A stretch of 64,000 bases of DNA from Falcatimonas sp. MSJ-15. GTDB taxonomy: Bacteria; Bacillota; Clostridia; Lachnospirales; Lachnospiraceae. The notes under the pieces are model-generated. The model ran no database searches. It was given only the letters and a program-made list of their open reading frames with translations, and was not told where the DNA came from. Shown here piece after piece: positions 20,089 through 32,117 of this stretch (positions are counted from its first letter, which is position 1; every line of letters starts with the position of its first letter). The translations under genes were made by a program, and so were the position numbers. The stretch lies in assembly GCF_018918265.1 (NCBI RefSeq), contig NZ_JAHLQC010000016.1:24937-88936 (forward strand), in the 5' to 3' direction.

Positions 20089-21981
20089 TTATTCTGTTTT
20101 TCCTGTATATAATTGATAGTATCTGCCCTTTTCTTCAAGTAACTGTTCGTGTGTTCCTCGCTCAATTATTCTTCCCTGCTCCATTACCATTATACAGTCA
20201 GCATTGCGAACTGTTGAAAGTCTGTGTGCTATTACAAATGATGTTCTTCCTGCCATAAGCGAGTCCATTCCCTGCTGCACAAGTACTTCTGTTCTTGTGT
20301 CTATTGATGATGTTGCTTCATCGAGTATAAGAGCTGGTGGATCTGCGACTGCTGCTCTTGCTATCGCAATTAACTGCCTCTGTCCCTGACTTAAATTAGC
20401 TCCATCGCCTGTAAGCATGGTGTTATAGCCATCTGGAAGATGTTTAATAAAGCTATCTGCATTGGCAAGTTTTGCTGCCTGTATACATTCTTCATCTGTG
20501 GCATCAAGTCTTCCATATCTTATATTATCCATTACTGTTCCTGTAAACAGATGTGTATCCTGAAGTACTATTCCAAGGCTTCGTCTAAGATCTGATTTTT
20601 TTATTTTGCTAATATTGATGTCGTCATATCTTATCTTACCTTCCTGTATATCATAGAATCTGTTAATAAGGTTGGTTATTGTTGTCTTTCCTGCGCCTGT
20701 ACTTCCTACAAATGCTATCTTCTGACCTGGTTTTGCAAACATATTAATATCATGTAATACCATCTTCTTGTCTGAGTATCCAAAGTCTACATCTTCAAAT
20801 GTTACTTTTCCACAGAGTTTTGTATATGTTACTGTGTTATCTGCACTGTGTGGATGCTTCCATGCCCATATTCCTGTATGCCCTGTTGTCTCTTCTATTG
20901 TTCCGTCTTCTTTTTCTTTTGCACATACAAGTTCTACATATCCTTCGTCTGCCTCAGATGTCTCTTCCATGAGTTCGAATACTCTTGATGCTCCGGCTGA
21001 TGCCATTACTATACTGCTTACCTGCTGGCTTATCTGTGTTACCGGCTGTGTAAAACTTCTGTTAAGGCTTAGGAATGCTACTAATGTTCCGATTGTAAGT
21101 CCTGAGAATCCATTAAGTGCAAGGATTGCTCCTGTGATTGCACAGATTACATAACTTATATTGGCTATGTTACCATTAACCGGCATTGTTATATTTGCTA
21201 TCTCGTTAGCTTTTGTCGCACTTTCTCTTAATTGTCTGTTTACTTTTTTGAAGTCTTCGATACTCTTTTCTTCATGGCAGAATACTTTTACTACTTTCTG
21301 TCCTTCCATCATCTCTTCTATGTATCCGTTAAGTGCTCCTAAGTCTTTCTGCTGTTTGACAAAGTATTTGCCTGATGCTGCACTTAATCTTGATGTTACA
21401 TATAGCATTATCGCTACCATTATTACTGATACTATTGTAAGTGGTATATCTAATACTATCATACTTATAAATGTTGATATAAGTGTTATTAATGAGTTGA
21501 TTATCTGTGGTGTACTCTGGCTTATTAACTGTCTTAATGTATCTACATCGTTAGTGTAGATTGACATTATATTTCCATGTGCATGTGTGTCAAAGTATTT
21601 GATTGGTAATGATTCCATGTGGGTGAAGATGTCATTTCTGACTCTTTTCATTGTTCCCTGTGTTACATTTACCATAATTCTATTGTATGCATATGCACAT
21701 ATTACTCCACCAATCAGCACTATCATAAGTTTTAACATTCTTATCTCAAGTGGCTTAAAATCCGGTGTACTCTGTGATAGCATTGGTATTATGTAGTCAT
21801 CTATAAGGCTCTGTGAAAATAATGTCATTGAAAGTGTTGCAAGTGCTGATAGTAGTATACAGATTACTACTGCTATACATGAGCCTTTGTATTCTTTTAG
21901 CACATATTTCATTACTTTTTTCAATGATACCATTGGATTACTTTTGCCTTTACTAATTGGCATATTTCCTGGTCCTCTCAT
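20089..21981 (-). CDS. ABC transporter, fused permease/ATPase (exporter half)
   Basis: GSTGAGKTTITNL, LSQGQRQLIAIARA, LILDEATSSIDTRTE. Confidence 0.93.
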   Translation of the reverse strand: MRGPGNMPISKGKSNPMVSLKKVMKYVLKEYKGSCIAVVICILLSALATLSMTLFSQSLIDDYIIPMLSQSTPDFKPLEIRMLKLMIVLIGGVICAYAYNRIMVNVTQGTMKRVRNDIFTHMESLPIKYFDTHAHGNIMSIYTNDVDTLRQLISQSTPQIINSLITLISTFISMIVLDIPLTIVSVIMVAIMLYVTSRLSAASGKYFVKQQKDLGALNGYIEEMMEGQKVVKVFCHEEKSIEDFKKVNRQLRESATKANEIANITMPVNGNIANISYVICAITGAILALNGFSGLTIGTLVAFLSLNRSFTQPVTQISQQVSSIVMASAGASRVFELMEETSEADEGYVELVCAKEKEDGTIEETTGHTGIWAWKHPHSADNTVTYTKLCGKVTFEDVDFGYSDKKMVLHDINMFAKPGQKIAFVGSTGAGKTTITNLINRFYDIQEGKIRYDDINISKIKKSDLRRSLGIVLQDTHLFTGTVMDNIRYGRLDATDEECIQAAKLANADSFIKHLPDGYNTMLTGDGANLSQGQRQLIAIARAAVADPPALILDEATSSIDTRTEVLVQQGMDSLMAGRTSFVIAHRLSTVRNADCIMVMEQGRIIERGTHEQLLEEKGRYYQLYTGKTE

Positions 21982-21997
21982 TTTCCTTTCCTCCTTC

Positions 21998-23743
21998 TTA
22001 GTTCATCTTCTCGTCAAAATCTCCGCCTGCCTGCATCTGAACATTATATATGTCTTTATATATGATGTTAGTCTGTAAAAGTTCCTCATGGGATGCAAAA
22101 CCGCTTATTTTACCGTCATCTAATACAAGTATTCTGTCTGCTCCTTGTATACTTGATATTCTCTGTGAGATTATTATCTTGGTTGTTCCCGGTATCTTGG
22201 TTGCAAATGCTTCTCTTATTCTCGCATCTGTTGCTGTATCTACTGCACTTGTTGAGTCATCAAGTATAAGTACTTTTGGTTTTTTAAGGAGTGCTCTTGC
22301 TATACAAAGTCTCTGCTTTTGTCCTCCTGATACGTTGTTACCGCCTTGTTCTATGTATGTATTATATCCATCAGGGAATCTGTCTATGAATTCATCTGCA
22401 CATGCCTGATGACATACTTCCTTACATTCTTCTTCTGTTGCATCGGCTTTGCCCCAGCGAAGGTTATCTAATATCGTTCCTGAGAAAAGTACATTTTTCT
22501 GAAGTACTACTGCTACTTCATCTCTTAGTACTTCGATATCGTATTTTCTTACGTCTACATTACCTACACATACTGAACCTGCTGATACATCATATAGTCT
22601 TGATATCAGGTTTACAAAGCTTGATTTACCTGAACCTGTTCCTCCTATTATTCCTATTGTCTCACCTGAATGAATATGAAGGTCTATATTCTCAAGTGTC
22701 TCTTCACCACTTCCATGTTTATATGCAAAGTTTACGTTGTTGAAGTCGATGTCTCCATTTTTTACTTCCATTACTGGTTTCTCAGGGTTAGTTATGTCTG
22801 CTTTTTCATTGAGTACTTCTGCTATTCGTTTTGCACTTGCTGTACTCATTGATAGCATTACGAATATCATTGATATCATCATAAGTGACATCATCATTCC
22901 CATTACATAACTAAAAAGTGATGTAAGATTACCTGTTGTCATTGTTCCACCTACTATGTAGTGGGCACTTAACCATGATAATGAAAGCATACATCCGTAT
23001 ATTGCTACCATCATTACAGGGTTATTAAATGCTAAGTATGATTCTGCTTTTACAAACATCTTATATAGTACTTCTGATGCTTTTCCGAATTTTTTATTTT
23101 CAAAATCTTCTCTTACGAATGCTTTTACTACTCTTATTCCTGTTACATTTTCCTGTACACTTGCGTTAAGGTCATCATATTTGCTAAATACTTCATTGAA
23201 TACTGGCATTGCGCATTTTATTATGAATCCTAATGCGAATCCTAATAGTATGAGCACACAAAGGAATATCAGGCTTAACTTTACATTGATTACAAAACAC
23301 ATTATCATACTACAGATTAACATAAGTGGTGCTCTTACTGTTATTCTAATTATCATCTGATATGCATTCTGTACATTGGTTACGTCTGTTGTCATTCGTG
23401 TTACTAGTCCTGCTGTACTGAATTTATCTATATTGGAAAATGAAAATGTCTGTATGTTCTCGTACATTCCTTCTCTTAAGTTGGATGCAAATCCTGCTGA
23501 TGCACGAGCTGCTGTCTTACCTGCTTGTATTCCGAAGAACAGACTTAAGAATGCAAGTATGAGCATTATCGCACCATATTGATATACTTTTGACATGTCT
23601 CCGGCTTCTATTCCTTTGTCAATTATTGATGCTGTTACAAATGGTATCAAGATCTCCATAAATGCTTCACCGATTATGTATATTGGTGTTAATATTGAGT
23701 CTTTTTTGTATTCGCCTACATATTGTAGTAGTTTTTTTATCAC
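21998..23743 (-). CDS. ABC transporter, fused permease/ATPase (partner half)
   Basis: GGTGSGKSSFVNL, VSGGQKQRLCIARALLKKPKVLILDDSTSAVD. Confidence 0.93.
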   Translation of the reverse strand: MIKKLLQYVGEYKKDSILTPIYIIGEAFMEILIPFVTASIIDKGIEAGDMSKVYQYGAIMLILAFLSLFFGIQAGKTAARASAGFASNLREGMYENIQTFSFSNIDKFSTAGLVTRMTTDVTNVQNAYQMIIRITVRAPLMLICSMIMCFVINVKLSLIFLCVLILLGFALGFIIKCAMPVFNEVFSKYDDLNASVQENVTGIRVVKAFVREDFENKKFGKASEVLYKMFVKAESYLAFNNPVMMVAIYGCMLSLSWLSAHYIVGGTMTTGNLTSLFSYVMGMMMSLMMISMIFVMLSMSTASAKRIAEVLNEKADITNPEKPVMEVKNGDIDFNNVNFAYKHGSGEETLENIDLHIHSGETIGIIGGTGSGKSSFVNLISRLYDVSAGSVCVGNVDVRKYDIEVLRDEVAVVLQKNVLFSGTILDNLRWGKADATEEECKEVCHQACADEFIDRFPDGYNTYIEQGGNNVSGGQKQRLCIARALLKKPKVLILDDSTSAVDTATDARIREAFATKIPGTTKIIISQRISSIQGADRILVLDDGKISGFASHEELLQTNIIYKDIYNVQMQAGGDFDEKMN

Positions 23744-24126
23744 TTTTATTCCTCCTTTTTAATATTAATTAGGTAGCTATATAGTTTTGCGGCTACCGTA
23801 TTTTTGTAATTGATTATTGCAAATTTATTTTTTGCATATATCTGATTACTTCTAAGTAATATAGTTGTGATATTAATTTTTATTATCAGCAAGTTGATTG
23901 CTTAGCTATATATCCGCTATAAATTTTGTGTTAATAAAAATACTGACTAGGTGTTGATTTTTACTTAACTGTAATGCTGATTTATGCTATAAACTTTGTG
24001 ATATGTCAGTTGACAACTGTATTACATATTGATAGAATTTTATTGTGTAGGAACTAGTATATACGTTCTTTTTTTCAAAATCAATGCTTTTTTGTAAATA
24101 GTACATAAATGGAGGTTTTTTGTAAC

Positions 24127-24651
24127 ATGTCTGAGAATTATTCTGTTAAACGCTTAATTGAACAGGCTTTTATGGATCTTCTCGATGAGAAGGCTTATAT
24201 TGATATCAGTGTTACTGACATTGTTAAAAAGGCAATGGTTTCAAGAACATCTTATTATCGTCATTTTTCTTCGATTAATGATATTGTGGAGAGTATTACT
24301 GATAATATGGTTAATGAGTTCTTCACTGATCTTGTTCCTATGTTTGATTATAATGATGATGTTAAACTGCGTAATTATCTTAATAGATATTTTACTGAGC
24401 TTAAGGAACGTTACAAGCCTTTTCCTTCTGCAATATCAAGAAGACATAATATTATCTTCTATCGTCTTCACGAGAAGCTTAGCAGCCTTGAGTGCAGTGT
24501 TCATTCTCCTGACAGTATCGATGAGAAGTATAGTATCGCTGCCAAGATGTCTTTAATTCATGGCATCGGCAATAAATGGCTTGAAAATAATACTCCTGAA
24601 AGTGTTAATGAGATGGTTGACTATACTATGAGGGTTATTAGGGCATTTTAG
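24127..24651 (+). CDS. TetR/AcrR family transcriptional regulator, divergent from the ABC exporter
   Basis: LLDEKAYIDISVTDIVKKAMVSRTSYYRHFSSINDIVESI. Confidence 0.88.
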   Translation: MSENYSVKRLIEQAFMDLLDEKAYIDISVTDIVKKAMVSRTSYYRHFSSINDIVESITDNMVNEFFTDLVPMFDYNDDVKLRNYLNRYFTELKERYKPFPSAISRRHNIIFYRLHEKLSSLECSVHSPDSIDEKYSIAAKMSLIHGIGNKWLENNTPESVNEMVDYTMRVIRAF

Positions 24652-24737
24652 GGACGATAGGGCATAAGAAACCTTGAAGAACTATCGTCTGCATTGGAGC
24701 ATGTTGGCATTTTAGGGACAATAGGACATAAGAAACC
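24642..24737. repeat. Direct repeat, 32 bp, 64-bp period, containing the tetR stop region
   Basis: GGCATTTTAGGGACGATAGGGCATAAGAAACC (24642-24673) and GGCATTTTAGGGACAATAGGACATAAGAAACC (24706-24737). Confidence 0.95.
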
Positions 24738-24765
24738 CCTTGGAAATATTGGATTTCCAAGGGGT
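24735..24765. terminator. Terminator between convergent tetR and rpsI
   Basis: ACCCCTTGGAAAT/ATTTCCAAGGGGT. Confidence 0.8.
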
Positions 24766-24791
24766 AATATTTTTGTGATATTCGGTTTGAA

Positions 24792-25184
24792 TTATCTCTT
24801 TGAGAACTGTGGAGCACGACGAGCGGCTTTGAGTCCGTATTTCTTTCTTTCTTTCATTCTTGGATCTCTTGTTAAGAAACCTGCTTTTTTAAGGATTGGA
24901 CGATATTCTGCGTCAACCTGTAATAAAGCTCTTGAAAGACCATGTCTGATAGCACCAGCCTGTCCTGTTGTACCACCACCATGTACGTTAACGATTACGT
25001 CATATTTCTCTGTTGTCTCTGTAGCAACAAGTGGCTGACGAACGATTAATTTTAATGTCTCAAGACCGAAGTATTCATCAATACTTCTCTTATTTATTGT
25101 AATATCACCTTTACCAGGTACTAAATATACTCTTGCGATAGAACTTTTTCTTCTACCAGTTCCGTAAAATTTTGATTTAGCCAA
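24792..25184 (-). CDS. rpsI: 30S ribosomal protein S9
   Basis: [37 protein letters not shown]. Confidence 0.98.
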   Translation of the reverse strand: MAKSKFYGTGRRKSSIARVYLVPGKGDITINKRSIDEYFGLETLKLIVRQPLVATETTEKYDVIVNVHGGGTTGQAGAIRHGLSRALLQVDAEYRPILKKAGFLTRDPRMKERKKYGLKAARRAPQFSKR

Positions 25185-25212
25185 TTTAATTTCCTCCTTC
25201 CAGACTCTCTAA

Positions 25213-25641
25213 TTAAAATGTTAATACTTCAGGTTTCTGAGCAGCATGTTTGTGATCAGGTCCTGCGTATACATGAAGTTTGTCAATCATTGATCTTCCA
25301 AGTGGTCCCTTTGGAAGCATGCCTTTAACAGCAAGTTCAATAACGCTTTCAGGTGACTTAGCTAATTTTTCTCTAAGTGTTGTCTCTCTCATTCCACCTG
25401 GGAAATCTGAGTGATTGTAGTAGATCTTCTGATCTAATTTTTTACCTGTTACTTTAATTTTATCTGCATTTATAACGATTACATAATCACCTGTATCAAT
25501 GTGTGGTGTATATGTTGGTTTATTTTTTCCTCTTAAAACTGATGCAACCTCAGATGCTAAACGACCTAATGTACATCCTGTAGCGTCAACTACATACCAT
25601 TTTCTATCAATTGTTGCTGGACTAGCCATGAAAGTTTTCAT
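25213..25641 (-). CDS. rplM: 50S ribosomal protein L13
   Basis: [41 protein letters not shown]. Confidence 0.98.
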   Translation of the reverse strand: MKTFMASPATIDRKWYVVDATGCTLGRLASEVASVLRGKNKPTYTPHIDTGDYVIVINADKIKVTGKKLDQKIYYNHSDFPGGMRETTLREKLAKSPESVIELAVKGMLPKGPLGRSMIDKLHVYAGPDHKHAAQKPEVLTF

Positions 25642-25848
25642 TAGTTTACCTCCTATGAATATTTACTATAACTATATGATGCAAAATGTCATTACCGGGG
25701 CATTGGATTAGACATTATTTTCCTTACGTCACATTTATTTATTATACTAAATCAGTGTATTTGTGTCAATATGTTTTTCCCATTTTTTCTCTGTGGTTTT
25801 TGCTTTTTATATGTAATTTATATTTTGTTTATAACTGTCTGGCTTTTA

Positions 25849-26601
25849 TCAATCAGTCTCCATATCAATATATCTGATTTTTACAAGCGTAAGACCATTA
25901 GCCGGTGCTGTTGGACCTGCATTCTCACGTTTTTTTGATGCTATTATCTCCTTTATATATTCAGGTTCAATGTCGCCATTTCCTACTTTTATAAGTGTTC
26001 CGGCTATGATTCTTACCATATTATATAGGAACCCGTTTCCTCTTATTCGTATAGTTACCATTCCATTATTCTCTGATATGTCAAGTGCATATATCGTCCT
26101 TACGGTTGTCTTAACCTGCGCTCCTGCTGCACAGAAGCACTTAAAATCATGTTCGCCTATTATATATTTTGCTGCCTGTCTCATCTTGTCTATGTCTAAT
26201 TTGTAATGGAAAAAATGAGAATTAAATCGTTCTGATGGTAATGGAAATCTTCTATTTAATATTCTATATTCATACGTCTTCTCGCATCTTGCATATCTTG
26301 GATGAAAGTCTGATTCAACTTCTTTTGATTCCTGTATTACTATATCATCCGGAAGTCTCTGATTAAGTGCGAATGATATCTTATCTGCTGGTATTCTTGT
26401 ATCTGTGCTAAAGACTGCAACGTTGCCAAGTGCATGTACACCTGAGTCTGTTCGGCTTGCTCCTGTTACTTTTATCTCTTCACCAAGAAGTCTTGTGAGC
26501 TCTCTATTTAATACTTCTTCTATTGTTATCCCATTATTCTGAATCTGCCATCCACAGTAGTTCGTACCGTCATACGCAACACGAAGCATAACTCGTTTCA
26601 T
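25849..26601 (-). CDS. truA: tRNA pseudouridine synthase A
   Basis: AYDGTNYCGWQ, GASRTDSGVHALG. Confidence 0.96.
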   Translation of the reverse strand: MKRVMLRVAYDGTNYCGWQIQNNGITIEEVLNRELTRLLGEEIKVTGASRTDSGVHALGNVAVFSTDTRIPADKISFALNQRLPDDIVIQESKEVESDFHPRYARCEKTYEYRILNRRFPLPSERFNSHFFHYKLDIDKMRQAAKYIIGEHDFKCFCAAGAQVKTTVRTIYALDISENNGMVTIRIRGNGFLYNMVRIIAGTLIKVGNGDIEPEYIKEIIASKKRENAGPTAPANGLTLVKIRYIDMETD

Positions 26602-26654
26602 TAATTTTTCCTCTCTTCTCTATGCTTTTCTATATTTGTTGCTATTTATTTATT

Positions 26655-26882
26655 AGTGAACTACCCATCACCCAAAGGTAGAGGGTTTTACGCTCTAGCT
26701 TATAAACAGCTTATTTATACTTATCTCCATTGTTAATGCAGTAGCAAGTACTAAAATTGATAATTATCATACTTATTTTTTATACTTATTGCAACTTTTA
26801 ATATTCTTCACAGCAAGTTACATTTTTCACTGATTTCTGACTACTCCCGTAACAAGTCTGTGGGATGCCACGAATTTATAAT
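26655..26882. mobile_element. Possible non-autonomous IS200/IS605-type remnant (both putative ends, no ORF)
   Basis: Left-end-like motif 26655-26706 (cf. 2642-2693) and right-end-like motif 26837-26882 (cf. 12506-12554). Confidence 0.4.
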
Positions 26883-27039
26883 ATGATAATTACTTGCTTT
26901 ATAATATTTTTTTATATTTATTGTTGCAATATCAATTTTAATCTTAGTAGTTACTTTTTATTAAAAAATGTAGAAAATACAAATATACTTATGCTTACAT
27001 CTGCTTATTTTCTACATTATTTCAATATCTTTTATTATT

Positions 27040-27840
27040 TTACAATACTATCTTTAGTCCTATCATAGTTCCTGTATATAATAAGAGTATAAGATATGCT
27101 ATATGGTCTCTTTTTTCGTATTTTAGCGGTTTCATCTTGGTTCTGCCTTCTCCGCCTGTATAGCATCTTGCTTCCATTGCCATTGCCAGATCGTTAGCTC
27201 TTCTAAATGCTGATATGAAAAGTGGCACGAGCAGTGGTACCATTGCTTTTATTTTTTTTACCATCCCACCTGTCTCAAAGTCAGCTCCTCTTGCTATCTG
27301 GGCTTTCATTATCTTGTCTGTCTCTTCTATAAGTATTGGTATAAATCTTAATGCTATTGACATCATCATTGATATCTCATGCACTGGAACTTTTATATAT
27401 TTTAATGGTGAAAGTCCTTTTTCCATACCGTCTGTAAGGTCATTCGGTGTTGTTGTAAGTGTCATTATAGATGAACCGACAATTAAGTATGCAAGTCTTA
27501 CAGCCATAAATATTGCTATTTTAAGTCCCTGCTTTGTTATTTTTAATATTCCTATTTTAACCAATATGTCACCTGGTGTTAAAAAAAGGTTAAATACTAC
27601 GCTTATCATCAATAGTAATACTATTGCTTTTAGACCTTTTACCATGAATTTGAATGGTACTTTTGATATCTTAATTACTATTGCTAAAAATAATGTTGCT
27701 ATTGCATACATTATTATGTTATTTCCAAGAAATAGTGTTATTAAAAAAATTAGTGTTCCTACCAGCTTTACTCTTGGATCTAGTCTATGCAGAACTGAAT
27801 TGGCTGGATAGTATTGTCCTAGTGTTATATCTCTAATCAT
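27040..27840 (-). CDS. ecfT: ECF transporter transmembrane component EcfT
   Basis: [36 protein letters not shown] motif. Confidence 0.94.
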   Translation of the reverse strand: MIRDITLGQYYPANSVLHRLDPRVKLVGTLIFLITLFLGNNIIMYAIATLFLAIVIKISKVPFKFMVKGLKAIVLLLMISVVFNLFLTPGDILVKIGILKITKQGLKIAIFMAVRLAYLIVGSSIMTLTTTPNDLTDGMEKGLSPLKYIKVPVHEISMMMSIALRFIPILIEETDKIMKAQIARGADFETGGMVKKIKAMVPLLVPLFISAFRRANDLAMAMEARCYTGGEGRTKMKPLKYEKRDHIAYLILLLYTGTMIGLKIVL

Positions 27841-28702
27841 CTCCAGCTCCTCCATTTTCTTTTAATGCTTTTATTATGCTTGTTGCTGCTTCTTCAACTG
27901 TCATGGCATCTGTGTCTACATCAAGCCCTCGCTCTTTTAATGCATTCATTATATATGTTGACTGTGGAGCTGCTAAACCAACTTCTTCAAGTTTTTTATA
28001 ATTTTTAAACACTTTTTTTGGTATATCGTCAAAGAGCACTTCTCCTCTGTTCATAACTATTATTCTTCCTACATATTTTGCAACGTCTTCCATACTATGC
28101 GATACAAGAATAATTGTTATATGTTCTGTTTTGTGAAGAAGTGCTATTTGGTCAAGTATCTCATCTCTACCTCTAGGATCAAGCCCTGCAGTTGGTTCGT
28201 CAAGTATAAGTACATCCGGTTTCATCGCAAGTACTCCTGCTATAGCTACTCTTCTTTTCTGTCCTCCTGAGAGTTCAAAAGGTGATTGTTCATAGAATGT
28301 CTTATCAAGTCCTACATTTTTTAATGCCTGGTAGGCTCTTTCTTCTATCTCATCTTTGCTAAGTCCAAGGTTAGATGGGCCAAAACATACGTCTTTAAAT
28401 ACTGTTTCTTCAAATAACTGATGTTCTGGATACTGGAATACTAATCCTACTTTACTTCTTAACTCACGCATATTATATTTTTCATCATATATGTTTTGTC
28501 CATTGTAATATATAGCTCCTGATGTTGCTTTTACAAGTCCATTCAGATGTTGTGTGAGGGTTGATTTGCCTGAACCTGTATGTCCTATCAGACCTATGAA
28601 TTCTCCATCATTTATTGTCAAATTTACATCTTTAAGTGCCTGTTTTTCAAATCCAGAGCCTATTCCATATATATAATTTACATTTTCTACTTTAATTGAC
28701 AT
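27833..28702 (-). CDS. ecfA2: ECF transporter ATPase
   Basis: [34 protein letters not shown]; order ecfA1-ecfA2-ecfT. Confidence 0.94.
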   Translation of the reverse strand: MSIKVENVNYIYGIGSGFEKQALKDVNLTINDGEFIGLIGHTGSGKSTLTQHLNGLVKATSGAIYYNGQNIYDEKYNMRELRSKVGLVFQYPEHQLFEETVFKDVCFGPSNLGLSKDEIEERAYQALKNVGLDKTFYEQSPFELSGGQKRRVAIAGVLAMKPDVLILDEPTAGLDPRGRDEILDQIALLHKTEHITIILVSHSMEDVAKYVGRIIVMNRGEVLFDDIPKKVFKNYKKLEEVGLAAPQSTYIMNALKERGLDVDTDAMTVEEAATSIIKALKENGGAGDD

Positions 28703-29538
28703 ACTTCATTCACCAACTCATCTATTGATAATATATCCGCTCTTATGTTTATACCGGATTTTCTTAATTCATACGCTATCTCTGTAGCCTGTGGAACATC
28801 TAATCTTAAATCTTTCATCTTATCAACCTGTGAAAATATCTCTCTTGGTGTTCCTTCCATTACTACTTTTCCTTCATCCATAACGTATACTTTGTCTGCG
28901 TCTATTACCTCATCCATATAATGTGTAATCAGTATCACAGTAATTTTCTCTTTTTTATTAAGCTCATGTACTGCTTTTATTACTTCTTTTCTACCATTTG
29001 GATCTAGCATTGCTGTAGGTTCATCTAATACTATGCATTTTGGATGCATTGCAATTACGCCTGCAATCGCCACTCTCTGTTTCTGTCCACCTGATAGTTT
29101 ATTAGGCGAATGATGTCGATATTCTGTCATATGGACACTTTCAAGACTTTTATTAACTCGTTCCCATATCTCTTGTGTTGGTACACCTAGATTTTCCGGG
29201 CCAAATCCAACATCTTCTTCTACTATTGTTCCTATTATCTGATTATCAGGATTTTGAAATACCATACCTGCCGTTTGTCTGACTTTTATTGTATTCTGTT
29301 CCTCATCTGTCTTTAATCCATCAACCCACATTGTTCCTTCTGTTGGAACTATTAATGCATTAATATGTTTTGCAAATGTTGATTTGCCTGAACCATTATG
29401 TCCGAGTACTGCTATGAACTGACCTTCTTCTATATCTATGTCAACTCCATCTATTGCTCTATTTACAGCTTCAACATTGCCTTCTTCATCGTGTTTTAAG
29501 TATTCATATACTAGTTTCGCTGTTTTTACAATTCCCAT
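28687..29538 (-). CDS. ecfA1: ECF transporter ATPase
   Basis: [34 protein letters not shown]. Confidence 0.94.
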   Translation of the reverse strand: MGIVKTAKLVYEYLKHDEEGNVEAVNRAIDGVDIDIEEGQFIAVLGHNGSGKSTFAKHINALIVPTEGTMWVDGLKTDEEQNTIKVRQTAGMVFQNPDNQIIGTIVEEDVGFGPENLGVPTQEIWERVNKSLESVHMTEYRHHSPNKLSGGQKQRVAIAGVIAMHPKCIVLDEPTAMLDPNGRKEVIKAVHELNKKEKITVILITHYMDEVIDADKVYVMDEGKVVMEGTPREIFSQVDKMKDLRLDVPQATEIAYELRKSGINIRADILSIDELVNEVCQLK

Positions 29539-29776
29539 TGTTTTCCTCCAATAAACAATTATCTTGCTTTATATTGGTCTGTTATCGTAGTTTCTATTTT
29601 TTACTATTGTAAATTATGTACAGGATTTTTGCAAGAAAAAGAATGCTTTAGCCTGCTTGTTAGGCTTACAAGCGGAAAAACTTATCTTATTCTTTGTTAT
29701 TACAAGTAGATAAAAGTGACAAAAACTTATAGTCAAAAAATATAGGATTTTGCCCCTACTCTTAACAAAGAACCAA

Positions 29777-29818
29777 AAAAAGGCTGCTTCTACCTTTATC
29801 TAAGATAGAAACAGCCTT
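29777..29818 (-). terminator. Terminator after rplQ
   Basis: AAGGCTGCTTCTAcctttatctaaGATAGAAACAGCCTT. Confidence 0.75.
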
Positions 29819-29826
29819 ATCTGATA

Positions 29827-30363
29827 CTATACTAATTCAATAAGAACTTCCATAGCTGCATCACCTTTACGTGGTCCGATCTTAACGATTCTTGTATAAC
29901 CACCTTTACGATCAACATACTTTGGAGCGATTTCTGTAAATAATTTTTCTACTAAATCAACTTCTTTAGTATTTTTCTTCTTACCAGCGTTTTCTGCTGG
30001 AACTTCTGTTACAGGATAAAGAACCTGAAGCATCTGTCTTCTAGCGTGAAGACGTGAAGGCATATCTTTTTTGATTTCCTTTTCAACTTCTGTATAAACA
30101 GTAACTTTTTTACCGTCTTTTACTTCTTTGATTCTCTTTCCATCTTTATCTTTCTGAGCAACTTTAGCTGTTACTTTAACAGTTTCAAAATTATCTTTTT
30201 CTTTAACTGCTAATGCAATTAAATGCTCAGCAATTTTACGGATTTCTTTAGCTTTAGCTTCTGTTGTAACAATCTTTCCATTGTATAAAAGGTTTGTTAC
30301 CTGGTTTCTAAGTAAAGCTTTTCTCTGGTTAGATGTTCTACCGAGTTTTCTATATCCTGCCAT
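29827..30363 (-). CDS. rplQ: 50S ribosomal protein L17
   Basis: GYRKLGRTSNQRKALLRNQVTNLL. Confidence 0.97.
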   Translation of the reverse strand: MAGYRKLGRTSNQRKALLRNQVTNLLYNGKIVTTEAKAKEIRKIAEHLIALAVKEKDNFETVKVTAKVAQKDKDGKRIKEVKDGKKVTVYTEVEKEIKKDMPSRLHARRQMLQVLYPVTEVPAENAGKKKNTKEVDLVEKLFTEIAPKYVDRKGGYTRIVKIGPRKGDAAMEVLIELV

Positions 30364-30458
30364 TATATTTTACCTCCATTTGTGGAACATATAGCCATGC
30401 TTCTTCGGTCTTACTGACTATATGCTATTTATCCATAAATTAATTAGTTCTCTGAGGA

Positions 30459-31418
30459 TTATTCGTCACTTGGATTAAGTTGTAATCCAAGTTCTTTAAG
30501 TTTTGCAAGTACTTCTTCTAGTGACTTACGACCTAAGTTACGAACTTTCATCATATCTTCGGAAGTTCTGTTGGTTAACTCTTCAACAGTGTTAATTCCG
30601 GCTCTCTTTAAACAGTTGTATGAACGAACTGATAATTCGAGTTCATCAATATTCATTTCTAATACTTTTTCTTTTTCATTGTCTTCTTTTTCTACCATGA
30701 TCTCTGCTGTCTTGGCATTTTCTGAAAGATCAATGAACAGATTTAAGTGCTCGCTTAATACTTTTGCAGCTAAACTAACTGCTTCGTCCGGTGCAAGCGT
30801 TCCGTTAGTATATACATCTAATGTAAGCTTATCATAATCTGTAACCTGTCCAACACGAGTATTCTGTACTGATAAGTTTACTCGTTCTACTGGTGTATAG
30901 ATTGAATCGATTGAGATTACACCGATTGGCAAATCATCACTCTTATTCTTATCTGAACTTACATATCCTCTTCCTTTAGTGATTGTAAGTTCCATATAAA
31001 GCTTACTATCAGCTCCTCCGTTAAGAGTTGCAATTACTAAATCCTTGTTAAGAATTTCAATATCCTGATCAACCTGAATATCTGCTGCTGTAACAACGCC
31101 TTCGCCTTCAAACTCAATATAAGCTACTTTAGCTTCGTTTGTATCACTATTGTTTTTTATTGCTAAGTTCTTTATGTTCATTATGATCTCTGTTACATCT
31201 TCCTTAACTCCTGGAATTGAACTGAATTCATGAAGAACACCGTCAATTTTAACATGACTTACAGCGGCACCTGGCAAAGAAGAAAGCATAATTCTTCTTA
31301 ATGAGTTACCAAGAGTTGTACCGTAACCTCTTTCGAGTGGCTCAACTACAAATCTTCCATATTTCTTGTCATCTGAGATTTCTGCTATCTCAATTTTTGG
31401 TTTTTCAAAATCGAACAC
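30459..31418 (-). CDS. rpoA: RNA polymerase alpha subunit
   Basis: [29 protein letters not shown]-terminal [20 protein letters not shown]. Confidence 0.98.
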   Translation of the reverse strand: MFDFEKPKIEIAEISDDKKYGRFVVEPLERGYGTTLGNSLRRIMLSSLPGAAVSHVKIDGVLHEFSSIPGVKEDVTEIIMNIKNLAIKNNSDTNEAKVAYIEFEGEGVVTAADIQVDQDIEILNKDLVIATLNGGADSKLYMELTITKGRGYVSSDKNKSDDLPIGVISIDSIYTPVERVNLSVQNTRVGQVTDYDKLTLDVYTNGTLAPDEAVSLAAKVLSEHLNLFIDLSENAKTAEIMVEKEDNEKEKVLEMNIDELELSVRSYNCLKRAGINTVEELTNRTSEDMMKVRNLGRKSLEEVLAKLKELGLQLNPSDE

Positions 31419-31505
31419 TCTAAAGCCCCTCCTTTAATGGGTTATTCTTATATTGAGGGAAGTTATATCCACCCTATATTCCATATAGAGTTACAATCCT
31501 AAAGA

Positions 31506-32099
31506 TTATTTAGAATATAACTCTACAATAAGCATTTCATTTACAGGTACATCAATTGCTTCTCTTAATGGTAATTCTTTTACTGAACCTTTAAGGTTTT
31601 CCTGGTCAGCATCTAACCACTCAGGTACTAATCTTCCAGCTGTTGCATCTAAGATATCTTTATATCTCTGTGAAGCTTTTGATTTTTCTCTGATTTCGAT
31701 AGTGTCACCAGCTTTGATTAAGTATGATGGAATGTTAACACATTTACCATTTACTAATACATGTTTATGATCAACAATCTGTCTTGCTTCTTTTCTTGTT
31801 CTTGCTAAACCTAATCTGAAGATTACATTATCAAGTCTGCTTTCAAGTAATACCATAAGGTTTTCACCTGTCTGGCCATTCATCTTTTCAGCTTTCTTAT
31901 AGTAATTTCTGAAAGGTTTTTCTAATACGCCATATATGAATTTAGCTTTCTGTTTTTCTCTTAACTGAAGTCCATACTCGCTTGTTTTCTTATTAGCTCT
32001 TTTTAATTCTCTGTTTGATTTTTTATCTATTCCTAAGTAAATTGGATCTAATCCAAGTGATCTACATCTTTTAAGAACAGGAACTCTATTAACTGCCAT
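31506..32099 (-). CDS. rpsD: 30S ribosomal protein S4
   Basis: [34 protein letters not shown]. Confidence 0.98.
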   Translation of the reverse strand: MAVNRVPVLKRCRSLGLDPIYLGIDKKSNRELKRANKKTSEYGLQLREKQKAKFIYGVLEKPFRNYYKKAEKMNGQTGENLMVLLESRLDNVIFRLGLARTRKEARQIVDHKHVLVNGKCVNIPSYLIKAGDTIEIREKSKASQRYKDILDATAGRLVPEWLDADQENLKGSVKELPLREAIDVPVNEMLIVELYSK

Positions 32100-32117
32100 C
32101 TTTGTTACACCTCCTAA

